Source of the DNA: UBA5972 sp964637875
GTDB taxonomy: Bacteria; Pseudomonadota; Alphaproteobacteria; Rhodobacterales; Rhodobacteraceae
Length of the DNA stretch: 8,173 bases
Assembly: GCA_964637875.1 (NCBI GenBank)
Contig: CAZWXK010000081.1
Location: 1 to 8,173, forward strand
Direction: 5' to 3'
In this document: piece after piece, positions 1 to 6,270 of the stretch
Position numbering within the stretch: position 1 is the stretch's first letter
How the letters are laid out: every line of letters starts with the position of its first letter
Notes under the pieces: generated by a model
What the model was told of the DNA's origin: nothing
The model's input: the letters and a program-made list of their open reading frames with translations, nothing else
The model's database searches: none
Made by a program: the position numbers and the translations under genes

Positions 1-331
1 CGTTCTTCTGCATCGCGATCATGGTCGAAGCCTTTGCCCAGAGGTCGGTGGCAACCTCCATTGCGTTTATCGGGGTGTCATACTTGCCCCATGACAGGTT
101 CGGCCCGTCGGTCCCGCCGATGCCGTTGATGCTGTGACAGACGACACGGCCCTTTTCAGCAAAAACCTTGCGTCCGAGCGCCGCGTCGAAGGCCGGGAAA
201 ACCACATTGGGCGTGAGCTCGAAGCCCTCCTTGCCGCCCCCCGGAACCGCCGGGAGAGAGGCCGCAAGCGCCGGCAATGCCAGACCGAACAGGACCGAAG
301 CTGCCAGGATGGTTGGTTTCAACTGTTTCAT
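1..331 (-). CDS. Secreted c-type cytochrome, 3' end outside window, haem motif RVVCH
   Basis: The first 110 codons of a small periplasmic cytochrome c; the gene continues past the left edge. ATG at 331 is preceded by AAAGGAG (338-344) with a 6-nt spacer, so the start is well supported. Residues 1-23 form a signal peptide: MKQLK, a hydrophobic core, and an ALA cleavage site before ASLPAV. The haem region is at about residues 53-80, with GRKVFAEKG, then R62-V-V-C65-H66, then SINGIGGTDGPNLS. This matches class I cytochromes of the GxxxFxxKGCxxCHSxNGxGG type. The segment ends in LWAKASTMIAMQ, also typical of this group; the sixth haem ligand cannot be assigned here. The oddity is Arg62 (codon CGT, 146-148) where the first haem-binding Cys is expected. 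The gene is separated from nuoN by about 450 bp and probably has its own promoter. Natural substrate or partner is unknown; electron carriage is inferred from the family. Confidence 0.85.
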   Translation of the reverse strand, partial: MKQLKPTILAASVLFGLALPALAASLPAVPGGGKEGFELTPNVVFPAFDAALGRKVFAEKGRVVCHSINGIGGTDGPNLSWGKYDTPINAMEVATDLWAKASTMIAMQKN

Positions 332-337
332 GATGTG

Positions 338-344
338 CTCCTTT
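338..344 (-). promoter_or_regulatory. Ribosome binding site of the cytochrome c gene
   Basis: AAAGGAG on the minus strand with a 6-nt spacer to ATG at 331. It fixes the start and fits the signal peptide that follows directly. Confidence 0.8.
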
Positions 345-618
345 CAGAAAACCGCGCAGCGGCACGACCGGGGCCTGCCCGGCAACGTCGGCGCTGCCTG
401 GTTGGTTGGGATGCCCCGGGTGGGAACGGGTCCACTCGACCCGAGGCAACATGCCAGCGGCGCGGGTCCGAACGGCCCGTTGAAGGAGGAATTATGCCCG
501 CGACGCCGAAACATTCATTATGTCCGCCATGACCTGCGGGGAGGCCTCGGAGGCGTTTTCCAACCGGGGTTTCCTCGCGGGAAATTTCATCGCGAAACTG
601 TTACTTGCGGGGTATCGA

Positions 619-658
619 TGTCAACCTTCCCGCGCTGGAATATGCGAATTCCTGCATA
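619..658 (-). promoter_or_regulatory. Candidate promoter/operator for the cytochrome c gene
   Basis: On the minus strand a perfect -35-like TTGACA lies at 624-619. The -10 is poor: TAACAG after 15 nt or ACAGTT after 17 nt. Just upstream, at 658-637, two overlapping inverted repeats occur: TATGC-N8-GCATA (641-658) and GGAAT-N6-ATTCC (637-652). Such symmetry upstream of a weak promoter would suit an activator site. The regulator is unknown, and the inverted-repeat arms are only 5 bp, so chance is a real alternative. The transcript would carry a leader of roughly 260 nt. Confidence 0.25.
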
Positions 659-696
659 AACGTGCGCATTTGACGCAGGCCCCGCAAGGGCGCACG
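656..696 (-). terminator. Possible intrinsic terminator downstream of nuoN
   Basis: Minus strand: CGTGCGC (696-690) and GCGCACG (667-661) form a perfect 7-bp stem around a 22-nt loop that can add a short inner TTG/CAA helix. The stem is followed by TTTAT (660-656). It lies 84 nt past the nuoN stop, a sensible place to end the operon transcript. The long loop and short T-run make it weak. A third arm upstream (GCGCAC, 720-715) could compete for the 5' arm. Confidence 0.35.
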
Positions 697-779
697 GAAA
701 TGCCGCTGCGCGCTGTGCGCCCATGCACGCTACATCGCCGATGGGGAGGTGTTTCCAGGTGCCGCCCGGGCCGCGCGGG

Positions 780-2138
780 TCAGCCCGCCAGAAGCTGCGT
801 GAAAATACCCAGCCCAAGGGTCACGGCCAGGCTTGCGCCCCAGACCAGTGCGGCAACGGGGCTGACACGGGGCGCGATTTCATCGCCCTCGGGCGCGCGG
901 TACATGGCCACAATGATGCGCAGATAGACCGCAAGAGACAGGACCGAGTTCAGGATCGCAATGACCGCCAGCCACAGGAAACCGGCCTCAAGGGCGGCCC
1001 CGAACAGGAGGAATTTGCCAAAAAAGCCGAACAGCGGCGGAATACCGGCAAGGGACAGCAGAAAGACCACCATAGCAATACCCGGCACTGGCGCCCTGCG
1101 CCCCAGGCCGCGGATCGCGCCCATATCGCGCCCCGCCAGCAGAATGATCGTGAAGGCCCCGATATTCATCGCCGCATAGGCTGCGGCGAAAACGATGATC
1201 GACTGCAACGCGATTGCTCCGCTCTCCAGCGCGACAAGGCCCAGCAGGAAATAGCCAGCCTGTGCGACAGATGAATAGGCCAGCAGCCGCACCAGGTTGT
1301 CCTGTACCAGCGCCGCCAGATAGCCATAGGTCATTGTCAGCGCCGCAATGACGGCAATCGCCATGGGCCATCCGGTCTGAGGCGGCAAATCGCGCAGCAA
1401 TTGCGCAAAGGCAAAGATCGCGGCAATCTTGGTCACAACCGACATGTAGGCCGCCACCGATACCGGCGCCCCTTCATAGGCGTCAGGCGCCCAGAAATGA
1501 AACGGAACCAGCGCCGCCTTGTACCCCAGCCCCACCAGTACCGCGATCAGACCGAAGGCAGCCAGCAGCGGCTTGTCCTGAAGGGCGGTCAGCGCCGAAA
1601 ATACCGTCGCGCCCGACCCGGCGAACCAGAAGCTCAGCCCATAGATCATGATTGCCCCGGTGACCGAACCAAAGACGAGGTATTTCATCGACGCCTCGGT
1701 TGCCGCGTCATCTCCCGGATAGGCCACCAGCGCGAACGACCCCAGCCCGGTGACCACGATCCCCAGCACCAGAAGCATGGTATCCCCGCTGCCTGCCAGC
1801 ATCAGCGCACCGATGGTGACCAGCATGATCAGGCTGTAGACGCTGCCTTCGCGCACCCGCCCCGACAGCTCGGCCCGCGCCAACAGCAGCGACAGCGCGG
1901 TTGCCGGCAACAGGATCAGCTTGGCCCAGCCCGACAGCAGGTCGATGCGGTATGTGCCACCAAACACCGTGGCATCCGCGTTCAGCACCGGCAGCGTGAA
2001 CCACACCGCCAGCGCCAGCCCCGCAAGGCCGACCAGCAGTGTCAGCCCGGCACGGCGCAGCATCTCGGCCACCAGCATCAGCGCGACGGTGACCATGAGC
2101 GTCAGCTCGGGAAGCAGAAATGCAAGATCGCGCGACAT
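780..2138 (-). CDS. nuoN: Complex I-like subunit N, antiporter-type membrane protein
   Basis: 452 aa, very hydrophobic with about 14 membrane helices; somewhat shorter than E. coli NuoN (485 aa). It is one of three Mrp-antiporter-like pump subunits of the membrane arm. Visible signatures: GLGYKAALVPFHFWAPDAYEGAP at residues 204-226, with Lys207 as the TM7 Lys; Lys237 in SVVTKIAA as the TM8 Lys; NLVRLLAYSSVAQAGY (281-296); and GIPPLFGFFGKFLLF, with Lys375 as the TM12 Lys. The conserved TM5 Glu is absent: the helix reads LVLGIVVTGLGSFALVAY (around 123-140), with Val128 at the expected position. The start codon ATG at 2138 overlaps the nuoM stop by one base (TGATG). The preceding Shine-Dalgarno site is weak, which suggests translational coupling. 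It is the last gene of the operon; a possible terminator follows. Family assignment is secure; NDH-1 versus a specialised relative is discussed in the findings. Confidence 0.93.
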   Translation of the reverse strand: MSRDLAFLLPELTLMVTVALMLVAEMLRRAGLTLLVGLAGLALAVWFTLPVLNADATVFGGTYRIDLLSGWAKLILLPATALSLLLARAELSGRVREGSVYSLIMLVTIGALMLAGSGDTMLLVLGIVVTGLGSFALVAYPGDDAATEASMKYLVFGSVTGAIMIYGLSFWFAGSGATVFSALTALQDKPLLAAFGLIAVLVGLGYKAALVPFHFWAPDAYEGAPVSVAAYMSVVTKIAAIFAFAQLLRDLPPQTGWPMAIAVIAALTMTYGYLAALVQDNLVRLLAYSSVAQAGYFLLGLVALESGAIALQSIIVFAAAYAAMNIGAFTIILLAGRDMGAIRGLGRRAPVPGIAMVVFLLSLAGIPPLFGFFGKFLLFGAALEAGFLWLAVIAILNSVLSLAVYLRIIVAMYRAPEGDEIAPRVSPVAALVWGASLAVTLGLGIFTQLLAG

Positions 2139-3607
2139 CAGAACCCCAGGCTAGTGGTTGTGGCGTGAATGGTATCCAGTACGATCCCCGGCACGATCCC
2201 GACCGCGATGGTCAGGGCCACAAGCGGGATCAGCACCAGCACCTCGCGCCCGTCCAGATCAGGCAGTTTCAGCCACTCCTTGCCCGGCTCGCCCAGAAAG
2301 ACCAGCCCTATTGCCCTGAGGTAAAGACCTGCCGTAACCACGATTGCCAGGATCGAGACCACCGCCCAGGGCGATATGTTCAGGGTCGCCAGAAAGATCT
2401 GGAACTCGGCCGGGAAATGGGCAAGCCCCGGCAGCCCGAGGGATGCGAAGGCAAAGAAGATGAAGCTCCAGCCAAGTATCGGCGTGACCTTCAGCAGGCC
2501 GCCGAAACGGCTCATCTCGCGGGTATGGGCGCGATCCTTGAGCATCCCCACCAGGAAGAACAGCGCACCCGTGACCAGACCATGGCTGACCATCTGCAAG
2601 GTCGCGCCATCCAGTGCAACCGCCCGCATCCCGGGATCGACGGCCATCGCCGCAACAGCCACCCCGATCACCACATAGCCCATGTGGTTGACCGAGGTAT
2701 AGGCGATCAGCCGTTTCAGATCGCTTTGCGCGAGGGCAACAAAGGCGCCATAGAGTGCGCTGATAACCCCGAACACCAGTACCACCATACCGGCACTGGC
2801 GAATGCGTCGGGCAACATCTGCAACGAGAACCGCACCAGGCCATAGGTGCCGAATTTCAACATCACCCCCGCCAGGATCACACTGCCGACGGTGGGCGCC
2901 TGCACATGGGCGGCAGGCAACCATGTATGAACCGGAAAGGCCGGAATCTTGACGGCAAAGGTGAACAGCATCGCGATCAGGGCCAGCATCCCGGCAAGGC
3001 CGGTCAGAGGCTGGGTCTCGATCCAGATACGCATGTCGAACGTATAGGGATCGGATGCCAGGAACATCCCCAGAATGGCCAGCAACAACGGCAGGCTGCC
3101 CAGCAACGTGTACAGAAAGAACATCAACGCCGCGCGCTGCCGGTCCTTGTCCCCCCAGCCGGCGATCATGAAATACATCGACACCAGAGAAACCTCGAAG
3201 AACACATAGAACAGCAGGGCATCCAGCGCGACAAACGTGCCGATCGAGGCGGTTTCCAGCATCAGCATGAGGATGACAAAGCTGCGCGCCCGATCCGATG
3301 ATTTCGCCTGATAGACAAAGGATAACAGGAACAGCAGCGACGTCAGCAACACCAGCGGCAGGCTCAACCCGTCGACACCGACGCGATAGGCCGCGCCGAT
3401 GGCCTCGATCCAACTGACCTCCTCGACCTGGGCAAAGCCGCCGGGAATCACCCCCCGCGACCACATCACCAGCGTCAGCACGAATGTCAGCGCGCTGGCG
3501 CCGATGCCCACGACATGTGACGCCACCCTGGACGCGCCCGGCAAGATCAACAGGATCACCGCGCCGATCAGCGGCAGGAAAACGGCAAGGGAAACGATGG
3601 GAATCAT
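2138..3607 (-). CDS. nuoM: Complex I-like subunit M, antiporter-type membrane protein
   Basis: 489 aa, about 14 membrane helices, close to the usual NuoM length (about 500 aa). It should translocate protons in the membrane arm. Key residues are present: Glu138 in YVFFEVSLVSMYFMIAGWG (TM5); Lys220 in FAVKIPAFPVHTWLPAAHVQAP (TM7); Lys251 in VMLKFGTYGLVRF (TM8); His342 in SHGLVTGALFFLVGMLKDR; and Glu401 in PGLAHFPAEFQIFL, the TM12 Glu that in NuoM replaces Lys. The start at 3607 (MIPIVSLAVF) is preferred over the in-frame ATG at 3643. That upstream ATG lies inside nuoL and would add a polar MRRRCSIEENRA segment, whereas GAGGA (3618-3622) lies 10 nt before the chosen start. There is a 13-nt gap after nuoL and a one-base overlap with nuoN. 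Its motifs are the most canonical of the operon. Confidence 0.95.
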   Translation of the reverse strand: MIPIVSLAVFLPLIGAVILLILPGASRVASHVVGIGASALTFVLTLVMWSRGVIPGGFAQVEEVSWIEAIGAAYRVGVDGLSLPLVLLTSLLFLLSFVYQAKSSDRARSFVILMLMLETASIGTFVALDALLFYVFFEVSLVSMYFMIAGWGDKDRQRAALMFFLYTLLGSLPLLLAILGMFLASDPYTFDMRIWIETQPLTGLAGMLALIAMLFTFAVKIPAFPVHTWLPAAHVQAPTVGSVILAGVMLKFGTYGLVRFSLQMLPDAFASAGMVVLVFGVISALYGAFVALAQSDLKRLIAYTSVNHMGYVVIGVAVAAMAVDPGMRAVALDGATLQMVSHGLVTGALFFLVGMLKDRAHTREMSRFGGLLKVTPILGWSFIFFAFASLGLPGLAHFPAEFQIFLATLNISPWAVVSILAIVVTAGLYLRAIGLVFLGEPGKEWLKLPDLDGREVLVLIPLVALTIAVGIVPGIVLDTIHATTTSLGF

Positions 3608-3620
3608 GGCTCGGTTTTCC

Positions 3621-5444
3621 TCAATAGAACAGCGGCGCCGCAAACAGGGCGGCGGCGATCACGCCGGTTGTGACGATGGTCAGGGCCAGTTCGCGATGGA
3701 TCAACCCGCTTTGCAGGCGTCGTGCCAGACGGCCGGTGCGCACCGTTGCCTCGGCAAAACCGAAGATCGCGCCATCGATACCCGCCTCGTCGCTGATGCG
3801 GGTGCCGCGCCCGATGCGCAGATTCAACCGGCCAAAGATGAACACGGCCTCGTAGAGCGCGGCCTCGACTGCATTCATGGCGCGCGCCATGGCCATGGCC
3901 GGCCGCAGAACCAGATTGTCCATGCCCCCGGCAACGGCAAAGCCCTCGCGCGCCCAGGGCAAAAGCGGGCCCATCAGCCTGCCCGCCGGCAGGAACCAGC
4001 CCAGGGTTAACCCCGTCAACGCGGCGCCCAGCCCCAGAAGCTCGGCCGTCAGGGTGGTGGCAATATCGGCCCCCAGCAGGCGTTCGAGCGCGGGGAACCC
4101 CGCCCCGAGGGTCGCCGCCAGGGTGACGAGAACGGCCATGCCCCAGCCCATCCAGGCCAGACTGCCTGATGGTTTCGCCTCCTTGACCTCGCCCTGCCAC
4201 AGCTGCGCCATGGCACGCCCCATATAGCCGCCGGTCAGAACCGTGCCCGCGATTGCCAGCGACGCCAGCCAGCCCGCACCATTTGCGTTCATGGTCGCGG
4301 CGATGATCGCATCCTTGGAAAAGAACCCGGACAGCGGCGGAATACCAGCCAGTGCCAGCGCCGCCAGAGCAAAGCCCGCAAAGATGCGCGGATGTTCCCG
4401 CCCCGCGCCGGCCAGACGATCAAAGGCGGTCGAACCACGCTCGTGCTGGAACACGCCCGCGCCGAGGAACAGCCCGCTCTTGATCGCCGCATGTGCAATC
4501 AGGTGCAACAGTGCCACCACCGGCGCACCGGCCCCGATTGCCAGAAACATCAGCCCGTACTGGCTGGAGGTGGACGAGGCCAGCAACCGTTTGAGATCGC
4601 GCTCGCCCAGCGCGATCAGCCCGGTCACAACCGTGGTCAGGCCGCCGACCAGACCGATGATAAACAGGGTCTCGGGCGGCAGCATCGGTGCCACCCGTAT
4701 CAACAGGATTGCGCCGGCCGCCACCAGCGTTGCCGAATGCAGCAGCGCAGAAACCGGTGTCGGGCCAGCCATGGCCCGTTGCAGCCAGTCCTGCATTGGC
4801 ACCTGCGCCGATTTGCCGATGGCCGCCACCAGCAACAGCAGCCCGCCAATCATCGCCGCGGTGCCGGTGGTGGAAAGGGTTGCCGAAATCTCGCTGGTGC
4901 CGCTTACCCCGATCAGCAGGAAAACCCCGATATACAGCCCCAGATCGGCGCTGCGGGTATAAAGGAAGGCCCGCGTTGCCGCACTGGCCACCCCGGGTCT
5001 GGCATACCAGAACCCGATCAGCAGATAGCTGGACACACCGATCAGCTCCCATGCGGCCAGCAGCGTGATCCAGTCGGCCGACAGCACCAATGCCTGCATG
5101 GCCGAGACAAACAGCAGCATGGTGGCAAAGAACCGGGTTTTTTCGGGATCCTTGCGCATATAGCCCACGGCATAAAGCAGAACGAATGTGGCAACGGTTG
5201 CCACCAGCACCGAAAGCACCGAGGTCAGCGCGCTTGCCTCAAGCCGCAGCGGCATTTCCGGCAACCCCGGCAACATCAGGCGCTCGGGCGCACTGCGCAT
5301 GAATGCGCCGCGCAGCAGGCCAAGGCTGGCCATCAGGCCAACGGCAGCACCCAGCAGCGCGAGGCTTGCCGCAGCGCGCTTGACCAGCAGCAGGATCAGC
5401 GCCGCAGTGACCGGCGCCAGAATGGCAAGGGCAAGCAGGCTCAT
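3621..5444 (-). CDS. nuoL: Complex I-like subunit L, antiporter-type membrane protein with lateral helix
   Basis: 607 aa, about the length of E. coli NuoL (613 aa). It is the distal pump subunit of the membrane arm. Signatures: Glu133 in AAWELIGVSSYLLIGFWY (TM5); Lys211 in AIGKSAQVPMQDWLQRAM (TM7); PTPVSALLHSATLV (229-241) with His236; Lys322 in HAAIKSGLFLGAG (TM8); and Lys377 in GIPPLSGFFSKDAII (TM12). Residues from about 525 to 607 match the NuoL C-terminal extension: an amphipathic lateral helix with IDGAIFGFAE and TGRLARRLQSGL, then a final TM helix ending LFAAPLFY. This extension separates it from MrpA or HyfB-like homologues lacking that arrangement. ATG at 5444 overlaps the nuoK stop by 4 nt (ATGA), so coupling is likely. 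All pump residues I can place are intact. Confidence 0.95.
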   Translation of the reverse strand: MSLLALAILAPVTAALILLLVKRAAASLALLGAAVGLMASLGLLRGAFMRSAPERLMLPGLPEMPLRLEASALTSVLSVLVATVATFVLLYAVGYMRKDPEKTRFFATMLLFVSAMQALVLSADWITLLAAWELIGVSSYLLIGFWYARPGVASAATRAFLYTRSADLGLYIGVFLLIGVSGTSEISATLSTTGTAAMIGGLLLLVAAIGKSAQVPMQDWLQRAMAGPTPVSALLHSATLVAAGAILLIRVAPMLPPETLFIIGLVGGLTTVVTGLIALGERDLKRLLASSTSSQYGLMFLAIGAGAPVVALLHLIAHAAIKSGLFLGAGVFQHERGSTAFDRLAGAGREHPRIFAGFALAALALAGIPPLSGFFSKDAIIAATMNANGAGWLASLAIAGTVLTGGYMGRAMAQLWQGEVKEAKPSGSLAWMGWGMAVLVTLAATLGAGFPALERLLGADIATTLTAELLGLGAALTGLTLGWFLPAGRLMGPLLPWAREGFAVAGGMDNLVLRPAMAMARAMNAVEAALYEAVFIFGRLNLRIGRGTRISDEAGIDGAIFGFAEATVRTGRLARRLQSGLIHRELALTIVTTGVIAAALFAAPLFY

Positions 5445-5752
5445 CCCTTCAACTCCCGCGCTTCTTCCATCTCGACCGAACCGCGCGAACGGAACCGGGC
5501 GATCGCGACACCGAAACCGACGGCCATCTCGACGGCCATCACCGTCATGACGATCAGGACGAACATCTGCCCTGCCGCGACATCGGGGTGCAGATAGCGC
5601 CAGAAGGCCACCAGATTGACCAGCGCCGCCGCCAGGATCAGCTCGATCCCCATCATGATCATCACAAGGTTGGTCTGGCTGAGTGCGCCGTAGACGCCGG
5701 TGCCGAAAAGACCGGCCCCGATAACCAGGGCGACAAGAAGTTCGGGACTCAT
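5441..5752 (-). CDS. nuoK: Complex I-like subunit K, small membrane protein
   Basis: 103 aa with three membrane helices, the normal size for NuoK (about 100 aa; MrpC/MnhC-like). The two membrane glutamates needed for proton transfer in characterised NuoK are present: Glu37 in VMIMMGIELILAAALVNLVAF and Glu75 in GQMFVLIVMTVMAVEMAVGF. They are 38 residues apart here, against 36 in E. coli, so the loop is slightly longer. The C-terminus is charged (RFRSRGSVEMEEARELKG) and probably cytoplasmic. The start at 5752 overlaps the nuoJ stop (ATGA) and has the best ribosome binding site of the operon, AAGGAGG at 5760-5766 with a 7-nt spacer. Confidence 0.94.
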   Translation of the reverse strand: MSPELLVALVIGAGLFGTGVYGALSQTNLVMIMMGIELILAAALVNLVAFWRYLHPDVAAGQMFVLIVMTVMAVEMAVGFGVAIARFRSRGSVEMEEARELKG

Positions 5753-6270
5753 GACTCGCCCTCCTTTTTCGCAGGCATCTGCACGGCCACGGCGGTGGCT
5801 GCGATCATTGCGGTCAGAATGGTCAACCCGGCGCTCTCGAAAATCAGCATGGACCTGCCCAGCAGTTCGATCCCCAGCATGCGGAGCTGTTCATCCGCCG
5901 ACGGAACGACGCTTGCCATCGGCCCCCAGTTGGCAAAGACGGAAACCCCGATTGCTGCCAGAAACGCGATCGCGCCTGCCGCCAGCGACAGTTTGCGCTG
6001 GTGTTTCATGTCCATTTCGCCCAGGCCCCCCGGATCCATCATGAACATGACCATGAAGATCGCCATGATGCTCATCTCGGTGGCCATCATCATGATCTGC
6101 AACACGCCCAGAAATTCGGCCTGCATGACCAGAAACATCGCCCCGATCGCGGTTTGCGAAAACAGCAGCGCCAGCGCCGAGCGCACCATCGAATGGGTGC
6201 GAAACACCACGATGCCGAACCAGACGGCGGCAAGGCCGAAAGCGGCCAGAAAGAACACCTGTGCAGTCAT
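5749..6270 (-). CDS. nuoJ: Complex I-like subunit J, divergent
   Basis: 173 aa, about five membrane helices, typical NuoJ length. Position between H and K, the start of the protein (MTAQVFFLAAFGLAAVWF, then HSMVRSALALLFSQTAIGAMFLVMQAEFLGVLQ) and the last helix (IFESAGLTILTAMIAATAVA) identify the family. The conserved TM3 segment, usually resembling YVGAVAVLFLFVVMM and carrying the pi-bulge, reads MMMATEMSIMAIFMVMFMMD here (residues 60-79). It contains nine Met and a Glu65, and lacks the Tyr-x-Gly-Ala signature. The soluble stretch DPGGLGEMDMKHQRK follows. ATG at 6270 overlaps the nuoH stop by 4 nt. The longer in-frame ATG at 6438 lies inside nuoH and would add a non-hydrophobic segment, so it was rejected. 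The Shine-Dalgarno site is weak; coupling to nuoH is likely. Confidence 0.88.
   Translation of the reverse strand: MTAQVFFLAAFGLAAVWFGIVVFRTHSMVRSALALLFSQTAIGAMFLVMQAEFLGVLQIMMMATEMSIMAIFMVMFMMDPGGLGEMDMKHQRKLSLAAGAIAFLAAIGVSVFANWGPMASVVPSADEQLRMLGIELLGRSMLIFESAGLTILTAMIAATAVAVQMPAKKEGES
5760..5766 (-). promoter_or_regulatory. Strong internal ribosome binding site before nuoK
   Basis: AAGGAGG on the minus strand with a 7-nt spacer to ATG at 5752, lying within the 3' end of nuoJ (encoding KKEGES). It is the strongest Shine-Dalgarno site in the operon, which may raise NuoK synthesis relative to its coupled neighbours. Confidence 0.7.

Larger units (their letters stand above)
332..779. other. 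Intergenic region between nuoN and the cytochrome c gene
   Basis: About 450 bp without a convincing gene on either strand. Reading in the minus direction from the nuoN stop, it holds three mutually complementary arms (720-661), an inverted-repeat cluster (658-637), a TTGACA hexamer (624-619), a long leader with small GC hairpins (443-427, arms CGGGTC/GACCCG; 382-368, arms CCGGG/CCCGG), and the cytochrome Shine-Dalgarno site. On the plus strand there is a strong AAGGAGG-ATG pair at 483-496, but it opens only a 12-codon frame. Longer plus-strand frames crossing the region run into the antisense of nuoN and show no recognisable protein. Confidence 0.7.

Noticed and set aside
399..430. GGTTGGTTGGG...GGG run as a possible G-quadruplex
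   Set aside because: Tracts are mostly of two G with an uneven long loop; too common in GC-rich DNA to support.
156..452. 98-codon minus-strand frame over the cytochrome start
   Set aside because: Out of frame with the cytochrome gene, whose signal peptide, haem region and Shine-Dalgarno site support the frame starting at 331.
520..927. 135-codon plus-strand frame starting in the intergenic gap
   Set aside because: No convincing ribosome site at its start, no recognisable protein, and it runs into the antisense of nuoN.
2120..3301. 393-codon plus-strand open frame
   Set aside because: Antisense shadow of nuoM, with Gln/His/Arg-rich low-complexity product and no recognisable motif.
2259..3464. 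401-codon minus-strand open frame in another frame of nuoM
   Set aside because: Out-of-frame reading of nuoM. It echoes fragments of the real protein and has no membrane pattern of its own.
4392..5597. 401-codon open frame on the plus strand, rich in Gln, His and Arg
   Set aside because: It is antisense to nuoL and nuoK, whose proteins are clearly recognisable. The composition is the usual shadow of hydrophobic membrane genes in GC-rich DNA.
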